From NCBI GenBank assembly GCA_015179025.1, contig WHUX01000133.1, forward strand, positions 87,885 to 151,884: a DNA stretch of 64,000 nt. Direction: 5' to 3'. Under the pieces are notes generated by a model that was not told the DNA's origin, did not search any database, and was given only the letters and a program-made list of their open reading frames with translations. The stretch comes from Terfezia claveryi (lineage: Eukaryota > Ascomycota > Pezizomycetes > Pezizales > Pezizaceae). Positions within the stretch are counted from its first letter, which is position 1. Each line of letters starts with the position of its first letter. This document shows, piece after piece, positions 22,929 through 34,927 of the stretch. The translations under genes and the position numbers were made by a program.

Positions 22929-23305
22929 TGGAGTGGCCAGAAGGATTCGACGCTGTGGGGTTCCAACAGTAATTTCTCAAGGTAACCAGATGAGTTAAAG
23001 TAACGTATAACATATTTTTGCGTCACGTGGGATCGAGCAGATATCGGACCACAAAAAGGAATTACTTAAGGTGATAAAATACTTAAGAAAAAACATGATT
23101 GCTCACGGAAATAAAAACGGTATAAGGCACAAATCCTTCATACCCCATCTCCCAACACTGTAATCTATGCCTATGTCATAACTTCCTTCGCCCTCTATCT
23201 GACTATCATGAAAATAACAAAAGCCAACCCTAATAAACATTCCATTTGGAGCAATTTTTCCCTAGATAGATTCCGCTTAAAACCCCCAAAAGTATTATAT
23301 AACCC
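22929..23305. other. Intergenic region
   Basis: Upstream of the kinase and downstream of FAS2. It contains one CACGTG-type palindrome near 23025 in GCGTCACGTGGG, which could be an E-box-like regulatory site for the kinase. The rest is AT-rich. Confidence 0.3.
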
Positions 23306-26300
23306 TTAAAAGGTAGAAACGGCAATGGCAATGGCCTGGATATCACTATGACTAATGCTGACCTGCACAGACTTCACTCCAGCTGAGGTTGCAGCCTTGA
23401 GAGCATCTCCGTGTAACTATATACCTTATTAGTACGATGTTCATGAGCCGGTGATGGGAATAACGACTTACCTGAACTATGGGAGCACCCTTCTCGTCAC
23501 TTAAAATCTCGATACACTTGAGAGGGGCACCCCCGCCCTGTGATACAACTCCCAAGGACTTGAAAACGGCTTCTTTCGCACTCCAGCGTCCAGAGAATGA
23601 TGCTTGTGGAGATGATGCCTTGCGGCAGTAGTCAATCTCCGCCTGTGTAAAATTCCTCTCGATAAAGGTATCATTGTCAATATTGAAAGAAGAAATGAGC
23701 TCGACATCAACTCCAATCTTGCTGTTCTCGCTCTTGGTAGCATGTGCAAGTTGCTCGACAATCTTTCGTGTATTTTCAACGCTGGGATCAACAGGTTTTT
23801 TAACAGGCTTTGGTGGGTAAGTGAAAGAGTTGGTCTTCTTGTCTGGCTGAACACGGGCGAGGGGGTTAAGAAAGACTGCGGTCTCCTGGTCAGCAGTATA
23901 CGGTGGATCTTTCTTAGCCTGGAACATATTGTTCTGGACCAAAGCGGTGTGCATGTAGCGGTAAGCTTTCTTGTGTCTTGCAGTAACTTTTGCCTTATAT
24001 GCTTCGTAAGTTTGCTCATCCAAAGTTGCAAAGAGGTAATTTGGATGGACACCGATGGCCTGTGCACCCTTTTGTCCGAAACCGAACGAGGTGACGGAGA
24101 ATGCTTTGACTCCATCGGTCTGGATACTCTTGCTTGGATAAACAATGTACTCGAATGCTTCAAGCTTCTCGTCAACGTTATCTGCATTTCGGTTTCCAGG
24201 AACGATACCAGAGTTCAGACATTGTATAGCACCGTTCATCATCCACGCTCCAGCTGCACCCTTAGGATGACCTGTCAAGTACTTCTGGAATATACTTAAC
24301 ACCGGATTTCCCTTGCTTCTCCCAAGGTGAGCAAGCATCTTATTGATAGCCTCTGACTCGTTCTTGTCATTTGCCTTGGTTGAAGTACCGTGGAAACTGG
24401 CAACTGAGAGGTCATCAATGGTCAATCCCCAAGTGGCAAGAGCACCACGCAATGGCGCGATTCTGGGGTCTTGTCGGTAGAAGTCGTTGCCCCATGTATA
24501 TAGAGCGTCCTTCTCCTGACGGGCAGACTCGCGTTCAATATGTGCCGCACGTTCTTCCATATAAGATTGTGCATCAAAGTCTGGCTGCTCAGACTTCATG
24601 GCGGCAACCTCTTCTTGAAGATACATGTATTCCGATTCGGTCCATTGCTTGATCTGTGCCTTTCGGAGCTCTAGTTGACGTCTTCTGTACTTGATGTCAA
24701 GGAGAGGAGATGGGAATTTTGAGTGAGCCTCCCGTGCAGTGGTCAGGATACCTTGTCCAGGGGCAGGAACACTTCGACCGATCTTGTCCGTAGCGGTAGC
24801 AGTCATCGCCACAATACCATATATTGGGACACCCATTTCCAATGCCAGCTTGGCATTCATGATGATCTGGACACCACAACCCTGAGACTCCATAAATCCA
24901 GACCTGGTAGTGGTGGTAGGGCGTGACATTTCCGCTGGTGTCCTTCCATGCGCGAACTCCTTCTCGGCATTGCTAGTGGCTTGCATATTGGCAAACTCAT
25001 ATGAACCTTCCTCCTGGAAATCGTCGAAACCACCAACGATACAGATTCTGGCCTTTCCTTCGATGATGGTCTCAACACCGATGTCTAGTGATTCAACAGC
25101 GGTTGCACATGCTCCAACAGGCGTTTTGATGGGCCCAGTTGAAGATAAAAGCAACATGTTAACCCAAGCAGCCATGGTATTGATGAACGACTCCTGCAAA
25201 ATATCCTTTTGAATAGGCTTATCCATCCATCTATCCTTGTACATTCCCCTAAGAGCCGTCATACCACCTACACCGGAACCAATACAATTACCAACCTCCG
25301 ATAAATGGACATACTTGTAGAATTCGTAGGGATCTGTCACACCGGCAGACAACAATGCTTCGACGACACTGACCAGAACATAGAGGGTAACAGGGTCGAC
25401 CTGGGAAATAATGTCCTCTGGAATGCCATATCGTCTGGCGTCCCAACCTGTCGGAATTTGACCAGCAACTAGACGATCGAATTTAAGTGCCTTTGGGACG
25501 AGAATAGAGGCACCCTTCTTCAAACGCACTGTGTATTCACCAGTTTCTGAGATTTCAAAGATTTCCACCTTGTCTCCATGATGCCTCTTGAACTCTTCGG
25601 CAGCCTCCTTAGAAGCTTCAAATTGTTCAAGGTCCTCCTCGATGACAACTTCTTGGAGAAGCTCCTTCTTCTTTGGGTCGTACCCGCCAAAAAGCTCGGA
25701 CTCGATCAAACGAATTCCTGAGTGCTCAAGAATATGCTTCTCATACTTGGTCTTCACATCCTTATCATCGACAGGTTCGCTAGTATTAGCATCAACCCAT
25801 CCAGCATATTGCTTGCCTTTAAGGGGTCCACGATGATGTTTGATAAGACCCATCATCCAAGCCATCTCAATACATCCTTCAAGGGAGAATGCGCCATAAG
25901 CTTCCATCTCCCACCTAGTTCTCGAATTACCCCATGGACCCACTTCGGCAAAACCAGTAACCACGACTACTCGCTCTAGATCCACCATTCCTTTCAAATT
26001 CACAGCCAGAGGCTCGATGGCAGTCTTATAGTCAGGTAATTCAGGGAATGGGAATTTCAAGTTAGCCCGTGGTTGAATGATGACCTTCTGGTATAGCTTT
26101 TCCGAGCTATCTCCATTGACGATTTTATTCTCGATAGCGTTCTCCGTAGAGACAACCTTTCGGATATCCGCAGTCTCCATCAAACTCTGCCTCAACCGGG
26201 CCATCGTCTCCTTCAAGTTAGGAATAAATTGTAAACCACCATTCAGATCAGCCCAAACGGGCTCGGATTGGCAGAAGTCTGCGATAGCGGGGGCCATGAG

Positions 26301-29273
26301 ACCGAGAATGTTGAAGGCCATTTCTTGTTGAGAGAATGTCCTGACGCCAAGCTTCTCAAGCCCTTCAGCAACGATATTATTAGGTCCCATCAGCCCGGTC
26401 CCTCTTGTCCATCCAATGATCGCACCACAGATTGTCAGGTAATGGCCCCAGGATTCCGAGTACCACCTGTTGAACAGCGTCTCCAACGCAAGCTTAGATT
26501 CCGAGTACAATCCATCGTTACCGAATGTGCCATGATTTTCAGATAGAGGAAGAATGACCTGAGCAGGCCTTGTCTCATAACCGTGTCGCTGTTTGCAGGT
26601 TTTGACCATTCCAAGAAGACGAAGCAGGTTGGTCAACATAATACGGTGTGCAAGTTCGGACTTTGAGTCGAGATCGGAGATCTCACGACCATTCTCAGAG
26701 ATTGCGGCAAATGGAACAACATAGTCAAGATCCCAACCAAGTCCATTCTTAGCATCATATATATACTCGACAAGGGCTTCGACATCCTGATTGCTGCCTG
26801 TAATTGGATTTAGTATACTTAACCCCACCCTAAGGTAATTGAAAGCACTCACCTTGATTGAAAGGTACAACCACTAGCTGCGATCCCTTGCCTCCGTACC
26901 TGGCATACATCGATTGATAGTATTCGGTGACTTCCTTGGAGAACCTACTCGTGGTCACCAAAACCTTAGCACCACCAGTAATGAGTCCTTGTAGAACCTC
27001 AGCACCGATTGAGCCAGCGCCTGCACCAGTCATAAGGGCAGTCTTCCCATGGAAACTAAGTCCCGACTGAATGATGTGTTAACCGAGCACAAATCTAAAG
27101 TTGTGGTCAGACGAAGACCCTACCTTTGCGCTTTCTTCCAAACAATCCAAGTACAGGCCAGTCAACTTCTTGGAATAATCCCAACCATGCTCAGACTTTC
27201 TCTTAAGGTGCAAAAATGGTATACATTCGGTTTTTACTTCGTCCTTTCCACTTGCGATAGCACTATTAGACTTGATTCCAACCTTCTTGCTCTTCTTGCC
27301 CTCAAGGATAGCTGATTCATTCATAGCCATGCTTTTGACGACATTTGCATACAATGTCTTGATCTGGAGGTGGGTACCCTTAGAAACATGGTGTTGTTGC
27401 TTGATGAGCTTGTAAATTTTCTGGAGATCACTTTGCACCTTTGTGCGAGTGCCATATTCGCTGATCCTACCACCGGCTGCCATCTCCTTGACATAGAGCT
27501 CCAGTTTGCGAATAGCAGGGCGGGGAACTTCCTGGTACTTCATGTTCCCCCTGGCATCAATTGTGGTTTGCGGCGCCATTGGGATTCCGACATCTTTGAA
27601 TACAGGATTGACAGTAAGAGCTTCTTTGCAATTCTCGATCAGTTGACGTCCAAGTACTTCAGCAAGCTTGTAAGTTTCCCCCCTCTCTGTCGGGCAATGG
27701 TCGATGTGATACTGCATAAACTCCAAGAGAATTGGGTTCGACCTGTTCATGATACGGATACACTGTGAAACGATTTCTCGATCGACAAGTTTGAGGCGAC
27801 CGAAGATGATGTCGTAATACATAGTTAGGGCATCTTGACGAGCCCAATTCCAATGGGAATCGTACACCCGCGCCTTCAGAGGAGAAAAAACAGGCTCTAT
27901 ACCAGAAGCATAGAATTCGCCATGTTCTGTGTTCCACAAATCGAGCTGCGCTTGGAGAACTTTCTGTGACTCCTGAGACGTGATGAATGCTTTATCTCCG
28001 GCCCGAAGATCCATCTTTAGATAACGAGCCAGCAGCTCCAGCTGCTGCTTGAAAAGTGCACGTTGATCTTTTGTTAAGGCGTCAATGGCTGCTGGATCCA
28101 TCATCATTCCACCACCAGTAGCCCCACCGCTGCTTCCTCCCGCAGCAGGTCCAGAGGACAAAGAAACTCCGGTGTTGGAGGAATATTTTCCGCACACACT
28201 ATCGAAAAATGCCTTTGCATCATTGTCATTGCCCAATCGCGCAGCTGGCTCCATTGTAATTGCAAGCACTAATACACCATCCTGACGGCCAGATTGCAGC
28301 CCCCATCTATCGCTGAGATATTTTCTGACGGACGTTATGTTGAAACCACCGGGCATCTTAGAGGATATCATCTTGGCGATTAAACTGCTGCTGTGTTTTC
28401 CAAGCTGTCCATTGAATGTAGCCTGCATTGAAGAACCAAGCTCCTCAAGCGGTGTATCTTCTGCCTTCTCGGGTGCTGAACCGAACTCCTTACCCAAGTC
28501 TCCGAGGAGTTCATTTTGCAATGTACTCTTACTGTTTGCTAGTCAATAAAATTAACAGAATTGAGAATGGGAAAGGGTCCTACCCATTTACCAAGTCTTT
28601 GATGGCACTTGATAGTGGCACCTCCGTGAGCTGCTTCTTGAGTTTCTGTGCAACAATTGCTCGCACAATATCAATGGCTTTCACAGGCTCATCGGGGACT
28701 TGAGTAGCAGGCCCTGCTGAAGGTGCCGCTGCCATAACTGGTGCAGCTGCAACAGGGGCAGCTGCTGAAGCTTGTGGTGCACTTGACGGTTCAGCAGCTG
28801 ATTTTACTGGCTCTTCCGGTTGGGGTTCAACATCGTAATATATTTCCTTTACATCCTTGTTGTAGCAGAGTATTTGACGTTGCAGGGAGAGTGCAGCATC
28901 ATATGATTCGTATTTTGCAGCTAAAGTCCGTCGGGCCATACCCCCAAGTGTATCTAATTCCACATTATCTCATGCTGTTCATATATAATGGAATTCATGG
29001 GTTTACCAACCAGAAGGACCAATTTCCACCAAACGTTCCGCAGCCTTTTCCTGAAGAATCACATCTTGTGTTTCAATCCTATTGCCCTTTATAAGCCCCA
29101 GCTGGACAAGAGATTTCGAGCCGTGCGCAAAGCTTACCATCGAACTGGGCTTGCAAATTGGTATGCTAGAAGCTCCACCATAAGGATGTAACTAATACCC
29201 CACGTCAGTCTTCCCTTTTTTGAAGGAACTGTCAGAAAACCTACGCCAACTCCTGTTCCTGTTCTGGATGCAT
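23306..29273 (-). CDS. FAS2: Fatty acid synthase subunit alpha
   Basis: Eight exons (29245-29273, 29138-29191, 29011-29078, 28584-28953, 27124-28531, 26853-27066, 23472-26797, 23306-23416) give 1859 residues; yeast Fas2 has 1887. The first exons give [12 protein letters not shown] and [14 protein letters not shown], the alpha-chain part of the malonyl/palmitoyl transferase. An Ala/Pro linker (about 105-130) leads to the acyl carrier domain, with the phosphopantetheine Ser in GKSTLQ near residue 176. The ketoreductase begins at about 660 ([11 protein letters not shown]). The ketosynthase has its Cys in [11 protein letters not shown] at about 1277. The C-terminal phosphopantetheinyl transferase starts with [10 protein letters not shown] and ends AIAIAVSTF. 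Reaction: chain elongation in the cytosolic alpha6-beta6 synthase. The FAS1 partner is not in the window. The last intron must be removed to give the normal C-terminus. Confidence 0.96.
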
Positions 29274-30159
29274 ATTTGCCCCTAGGAAATGTTATGACCG
29301 TAAAGAATAATCTGAGATGTGCCTAGGGAAGCGAATTGGATACACAGGTAAAGGCAATGGGAAAGATGGACCCCGACCTGGCACAAGATCAATTCAGATT
29401 GAGAGACCGCACGACAGTAGGCCAATCGTCCACAGGGAGAATGAGGAGTAAGATGGGAAGGTCGAGGTAGATGTGGCTCGATAATAGCAGCTTCTCCCTC
29501 ATGGCCCTTGGGATGTTACCACATCCCTCCCTCATATGAAGGAACCCCTCCATGGCCTCGACCGCTAGGCCAGGGCTTGGCCGTTGTTGCAACACGGGAA
29601 TGATTTGTTGGGAGCCTAGTCCCAATTGAAATATATTGCATGACGACGGGTATACGAGGCAGAGAAGTGAAATAGAACTTCGGACCTTATTCAACTTACC
29701 AGTACCTATACCAATTACTGTACCTTGTTGACCTTCTGCCTGCGTATGCCTATGTAGGCTTGTTGCGCATATGCCTGCCCTTGTCTCTCAATGGCGTGGC
29801 ATCTATGGGATGTGCATGCACTGTACCTACATACCTACTATGTATCTAAGGTATGTACAGAGTACCGTAACAGTACGGTGTACTGTAGCTAAGCAACATC
29901 TCACGATGACGATGACGATGCTTTCTGGTATGGTAAATAAAGAAAGATTGGAAGGTAACATTACGTTAAATTTGTAGCTTGCGTCCTATGGATGTCAGGC
30001 ATTTCTGGCTAAACCTAGATCATCGCGTACTCGCTCTTTTAACTCAGTGCCGGATCTCGGCCTCTATAAATCCTGAATAATGGTGGTTGTGAATTGTGAT
30101 CCTTTGAGCAGAGTTTTCTCTCGACGTCAGGCGTTCAGCTACGGTATATAATAGTATGT
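29274..30159. other. FAS2 upstream region
   Basis: About 890 bases without a supported gene; the minus-strand frame at 29389-29694 has no domain. It probably contains the FAS2 promoter. Near 29855-29890, GTACAGAGTACCGT and AGTACGGTGTACTGTA form an imperfect inverted repeat around AAC. Confidence 0.4.
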
Positions 30160-31000
30160 CCGACTACTCACCTATGTACATACCGCTTTTTGTTCCACAA
30201 TCCCCCTCCCCCCACTCCATAACCGCTCCTCGTACTTCCGCTGCAGCTCCTTGCCTGGCCTGTGCTTCCTCATTGCCGAACATTCCGCTTTTGTACCCAT
30301 CCAAATCTAACCCGCCTCTTCTCGTACTACGCTCCTGCCTTTCCCCGATCTCATTGACCACCCTCTTTAGGTCCTCTGTCCTTACACGCATCAACAATAG
30401 CCATAATTGCTGCTTGTTGAGTCTGTCATGTATGTAAGGACCCTTTCCTCCTGTCGAGCTGCCTCCAGTGCTCCATCACCCCTGCTATCTCTCTATGCCA
30501 GACCGTCGCAACCTTACCTAACCCCCTGTATCCCTCTATCTTGCCCGCTAATGGTACTGCAGACCATCCTCCGCCTACTCCTCCCATCTCCAGCTTACTG
30601 CCGTCGGTGTAGAAAATCTGACAACCATCTGCTGCCTCATTGATTCTCAATCCCCACTCTTTTTTTGACGATTTCTCGTCTAGCTGAAGGTTAACGACTG
30701 TGGGTTCCACCAAAACCTGTTGACATCGTCCTCCTAGACTGAGCTCGCCTTCCATTCCCACCTCTGCTCAAAGTATCTCCTTCGTATCACCTCTCCAATT
30801 AGTATGACCTCCTCTCCCGAACTCCGTTGTCCCCGAGTAGGGTCTCTCCCATTGTTGAAGGGCCCCTCATCATCTTTGATGGCCAGCCTTGCTTGTGCGG
30901 CTTCAATAGCCTTATTGTGTCGATAATGTACAGGTAGAATTGTGTACTGTACATTTATTTTGGCTGCTCTGAATGCCACTGGATCAGCAGCCAATATACT
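30160..31000 (-). pseudogene. Non-LTR retrotransposon relic (RT end and RNase H)
   Basis: The minus strand encodes, in three adjoining frames, the end of a LINE-type polyprotein as found in fungal Tad-like elements. At 30994-30734 is the thumb/connection-like part with PVHYRHNKAIEAAQARLA. At 30761-30426 is the RNase H start IFYTDGSKLEMGGVGGGW, with the first catalytic Asp in YTDGS, then WHREIAGV. At 30397-30160 is VVNEIGERQ and the tail FGNEEAQARQGAAAE, the RNase H 'GNE-D-AK-GA' block. Frameshifts separate the pieces and the upstream RT catalytic core is absent, so it is a dead 5'-truncated copy. It lies directly upstream of SPO7 on the opposite strand. Confidence 0.72.
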
Positions 31001-31352
31001 CTGTAGTTCGCAAAGTGTTCACTTGGAAAATTCCCTTGCCACTTCGGTCTGGAAATAAAAGACCGAATTCCTCCAATCGCATTTTCTTTCTGCCTGTACT
31101 TGCTTCTGCCGCGGACTCTTCAACAAGTTTGACTGCATATGTGTGGCAGACCCATAAATACATATGCACGATGCCTGTGGCTGGAAGTCATCAGCCACGC
31201 AGCTGTGGCTGTGCTGATGGGGACACTGGTGATGCTGGAGAGGTCCCCCACAAGCATTTCGTCCGGAATCATTAATCGTAAACATAAAGAAATCAAAACT
31301 TCCCTCCAACCCCAACCCCAACCACCATCACCGAGAAGGGTGGCGTTGCATA

Positions 31353-32888
31353 ATGTCGACCCTCCTCGACGCCCACCTCAAAGGCTCCCTCCCCTCGGGA
31401 CTCCCCGCCTCTGCCGTCCTCACGTCCGCCTGCACGCCCTCCCTCCACCCCCCGCCGACCCAGCATCGTACTCCTGCCTCGCCCGCCAATCCTCTCGACG
31501 CGGCCCCCTCCTCCCCACAGCAAATCTACCTCAACCTGCTCATTCTCGAAGCCTCCCTCCGCAGCCAGTACCTCGCCCTCACGCTCCGTCGCCGGAAATA
31601 CACCTTCTTCTTCCTCCTGCTCATCCTCTGGACCAGCTACTTTACTCACTCCATCTTCATCCATGGCCCCAGCCCATACTACTACGTCAGCCTCTTGCAG
31701 AAACTCGCCCTCGGCGCGGGGGTCATGACATTGGCTATATTCTGGCTGAGCGGACTGCACAAAAAGACGCTCGTCTTTCCCCGGAAATTCGTCGGAAACA
31801 CAAACAAAGGCCTGCGCCAATTCAACATCAAACTCGTCAGCGTCCCCTTGACTTTGTGCGAGCGGATCGTCGGATGGCTTGTAATTTTCCCCGTTGTAAA
31901 GTACATCTGGCCGTGGTGTCCTGCATTACCATATATTCCCCCGGGAGAGCTCGAGGTCGAAAAAGGCCGGTCATTTGGGGAAGTTTTACGAGGTTTCCTT
32001 AAACACGGGCACCATGGACCCCCGAACCCAGCCCACGCTCCACCATTACCTCCACATGCACAAACCCCTACTCCAGGGCGAAAAAGACGGCTATCGCAAG
32101 CACGCATGCCCACCCCACCTTTGGACACGGCTGCATCTACACCATCGACTCTCACCTCTGACGAAGAGCCGCTGCAACCATCAGGCTCCCACGTCAAGCT
32201 CGTCATCCTACCCAAAGGCTTCTCCCCCGACTTTCGCGAGGGCTGGGAAATCTACCGCACGGACTACTGGGAAAAAGAAAACGAGCGTCGCGCGCACCTC
32301 CGGAAACAGATCCAATCTCAGCAATCCTTTTTTTCGAGATTATTCGCCCCTACACCACCCGTAGCCACCACCCGCCCCCAGGACCGCCTTCACCAACACC
32401 ATACCCATTCACAACATCTCCGTGACTTGCCATCATCAAGGAGAGGCACTCCAGAACCTCCTTCTCGCTCTGCCACTCCGGATTCGGTCATGGAGGTGGG
32501 CGGGAGTGGATCTCCGCGGAGGCCCAGGAGGAACTCGACTGCGAGTCTAGATAAACCACATAGGCGGTCAACAAGTTTGGCGACGGGGGCGGCTGGGGGG
32601 ACACCAACGCCGCCACCGGTTATGGGGCCCCTAACCCCACTAAGGGCGGAGTTGTTAGTGGATGAGGCCGCTGAAGTGAGCGACGCGGGGAGTGTGAGGA
32701 GTTTAGCGGGGAGTATCAGTGAGGGGGCGCAGGGGAAGGGGAGGAGGGGGGGAAGAAGACGAGGGGAAGTAGGAGGGGAAAAGGGGGAAAGCGGGAGGGG
32801 GGTGGCGGGGGTGGCGGGGGTGGCGGGGGTGGGGGTGGAAGTAAAGGGGAAGGGGGTGCGCCAGGGACACCGGCATGAGTATAGATAG
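31353..32888 (+). CDS. SPO7: Spo7-like regulatory subunit of the Nem1 phosphatase complex
   Basis: A single exon of 511 residues. The core matches Spo7: QQIYLNLLILEASLRSQY, then the first membrane segment (KYTFFFLLLILWTSYFT), a second hydrophobic segment (LALGAGVMTLAIFWLSGL), KKTLVFPRKFVGNTNKGLR, and further on VKLVILPKGFSPDFREGWE followed by YRTDYWEKENERR. Spo7 and Nem1 form the ER/nuclear-envelope phosphatase that dephosphorylates the lipin Pah1, switching phosphatidate from membrane lipid to triacylglycerol. The C-terminal 170 residues are a Pro/Ser/Gly-rich disordered tail longer than in yeast Spo7 (259 residues). The ATG at 31353 is the first in frame and gives MSTLLDAHLKG. The C-terminal codons contain a GGGGGTGGC tandem repeat. 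Confidence 0.88.
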   Translation: MSTLLDAHLKGSLPSGLPASAVLTSACTPSLHPPPTQHRTPASPANPLDAAPSSPQQIYLNLLILEASLRSQYLALTLRRRKYTFFFLLLILWTSYFTHSIFIHGPSPYYYVSLLQKLALGAGVMTLAIFWLSGLHKKTLVFPRKFVGNTNKGLRQFNIKLVSVPLTLCERIVGWLVIFPVVKYIWPWCPALPYIPPGELEVEKGRSFGEVLRGFLKHGHHGPPNPAHAPPLPPHAQTPTPGRKRRLSQARMPTPPLDTAASTPSTLTSDEEPLQPSGSHVKLVILPKGFSPDFREGWEIYRTDYWEKENERRAHLRKQIQSQQSFFSRLFAPTPPVATTRPQDRLHQHHTHSQHLRDLPSSRRGTPEPPSRSATPDSVMEVGGSGSPRRPRRNSTASLDKPHRRSTSLATGAAGGTPTPPPVMGPLTPLRAELLVDEAAEVSDAGSVRSLAGSISEGAQGKGRRGGRRRGEVGGEKGESGRGVAGVAGVAGVGVEVKGKGVRQGHRHEYR

Positions 32889-33467
32889 CGGCATAGAGGA
32901 AGGGGAGTGAGGGCGTAATTTTGTCTTTTTTTTCCCATTTCTTTTTTTTTTTTTAGCCGTGTTTACATGCGTATATGAAGAATTGGCTATTATTGAGGTT
33001 ATTTGTTTAATGTTGTCTAGTGTATCAGTGGGTTTCTATTGGCGTTTGTACTTCATTGCTTGTTTGTTTGTTTGACAATATTGTTGATGTGTAGCAGGAA
33101 AGACTTCAGGGTAACTCGCATGTATGCCGATGTTTACCTTTTCTTACCTCATTCCAATTTTCTTTCTCATTTGTTTTCTCTCCTCTTTTTCTTTTTGTTC
33201 TTATACTCCATATCACCCAACCCTCCCTCCTCAAATATCATATTAAGCACCAGCAGTCGAGCATAGAATATATATACCCAAAATTCAAACATTCTCTAGC
33301 ATCTCCGGGCTTCAAGCCATCACAAATAACTAACTTACCTACTATCCCTCCGTCAAAAGCTTATAGATACCGCACATACAAACATACAAACATTCCACAC
33401 ATTTATTGCACACTATATACAGTACACCGTAGACTACACATAACATACTCTTGCTATTTGGTGTATG
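32889..33467. other. 3' flank of SPO7
   Basis: Begins with T-rich runs (32925-32955) typical of 3' UTR sequence, then AT-rich DNA with short pyrimidine tracts. No gene recognised. Confidence 0.35.
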
Positions 33468-34423
33468 TGTTCTGGGCCGCTCGCGGGCAGCATACCCTCT
33501 GTGCCGGTCACGGGCAATTGATAAATGTGAATCGAAGAAAACATTCTACTACACTCAAAAAACACCCTATGAAGTCATTTTTGACCACCCCATCCACATC
33601 ACGTGCCCTTCCTGTTGATTGGTGGGAGATGGCGGACATTGAACAAGGGGAAATCCGGAAAAATTACCTCAAAGCCCTTCAAATGATGAAGTACATGCTT
33701 GTGTAGTTAACAAGTCATCACCTTCATCTCTGGTGATGAATGGAATGGAGACGAGGATACTGAGTTGTAGAAATCTGTAACATTTCCTATGCAATGGGTA
33801 TTTGAAAATTAGTTTCTTATCTACGGGGTTCTTTAAGAATCCATGGGGGTTCTAATAGACGGGGCCTTATGGTTTAGGCTATATAGACCATCTTGTACTG
33901 AATATCTATGCTCTATGTGGAATTCAATGAAGTTCGGAATAATCATCATTATAATAATACTGTATTTGTCTACAACTTGCTGCACGATTTATCCTATAAG
34001 AAAAATCCCAGCTATTGAGATCCAGGCAAGGTGCAAAACAGTACTTTCTTAATCGCAGGTACTTACTTATTTATACGCAGATTGCTAAGTATAACTACTG
34101 GTGTTTTCGTTTCAGGTGTTTGCAAAAACTTCTACTCTAATTGTTATTGCCGATACTTTAAGTGATATTTATTGACATACGAAAGTGTTAATAGATCATG
34201 ACTGTATTAACCTCTCAGCTCTGGCTGAACAAAATTGGAATATTAGATGGAGGTCTAATCAATTGGGAAATATATGAACCTATTGCAGTCGCTGAGATAG
34301 CTCCAGCTAGGTATACCGTTATCAATTCTTTTTTTTGGGGGGTGAATCAGTACTCGTAAACCTTATCAATATTATACACAAAATTGAGTAATTATTTATA
34401 TTGCCCGCGAGCGGCCCAGAACA
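33468..34423. mobile_element. 956-bp element with perfect 22-bp terminal inverted repeats
   Basis: The ends are 33468-33489 (starts TGTTCTGGGCCGCTCGCG) and 34402-34423 (starts TGCCCGCGAGCGGCCCAGA), exact reverse complements over 22 bases in otherwise AT-rich DNA. The interior has no transposase; the one open frame (33458-33706) begins inside the left repeat and shows no domain. This fits a non-autonomous DNA transposon. The flanking 8-9 bases do not form an exact target duplication. Confidence 0.7.
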
Positions 34424-34927
34424 TTTGCTCTACTAGTCTGACTGCACTACCCCACATCCACATACCCTACACACACACACATATTCCCAAACTGGGGAAT
34501 GCGGCTACGCTGTAGGAATGGATAAGGCAACTAGAGGCGGAGAGAGCAAAACATAAGAGGAGGGTTCTCGTGAGAGGCCGTGATGAACTCGGAATGTTGT
34601 CAACATGTGGATTGAAGAAGGCCTAGACATATTATTGCTAGACTATTTGCAATGAACGAAAAAAACTACTACATTTTTAACGCCAAAGCCAGTGAGGATT
34701 TACGCTACTCAATTGCAAAACGCTGAATAGAGCAAGAAAAACGAATACAAGCTCCGTGACACCTAAAGCAAAGAAGATTGACAGCAAACCTTCAAGGCCG
34801 CTGCCGGTGTGCCTAAAAAAATGCCATCCCCAGTTCCGATAATCCTTTAGCGAATATTTCCTTCACCTACACCCACCCCTTTATGGAACCATGTGCATAT
34901 AGTTCTATCGAATTCAACAGGAATGGC
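34424..34927. other. Intergenic region after the TIR element
   Basis: Includes a divergent copy of the dispersed motif, TAGTCTGACTGCACTACCCC at 34435-34454, then a short CA repeat near 34470. No coding region recognised. Confidence 0.4.

Noticed and set aside
23501..24299. Alternative frames inside FAS2
   Set aside because: The main frame carries the complete ketosynthase and transferase domains; these are frame shadows.
33458..33706. 82-codon plus-strand open frame
   Set aside because: It begins inside the left terminal repeat of the 956-bp element and shows no transposase or other domain.
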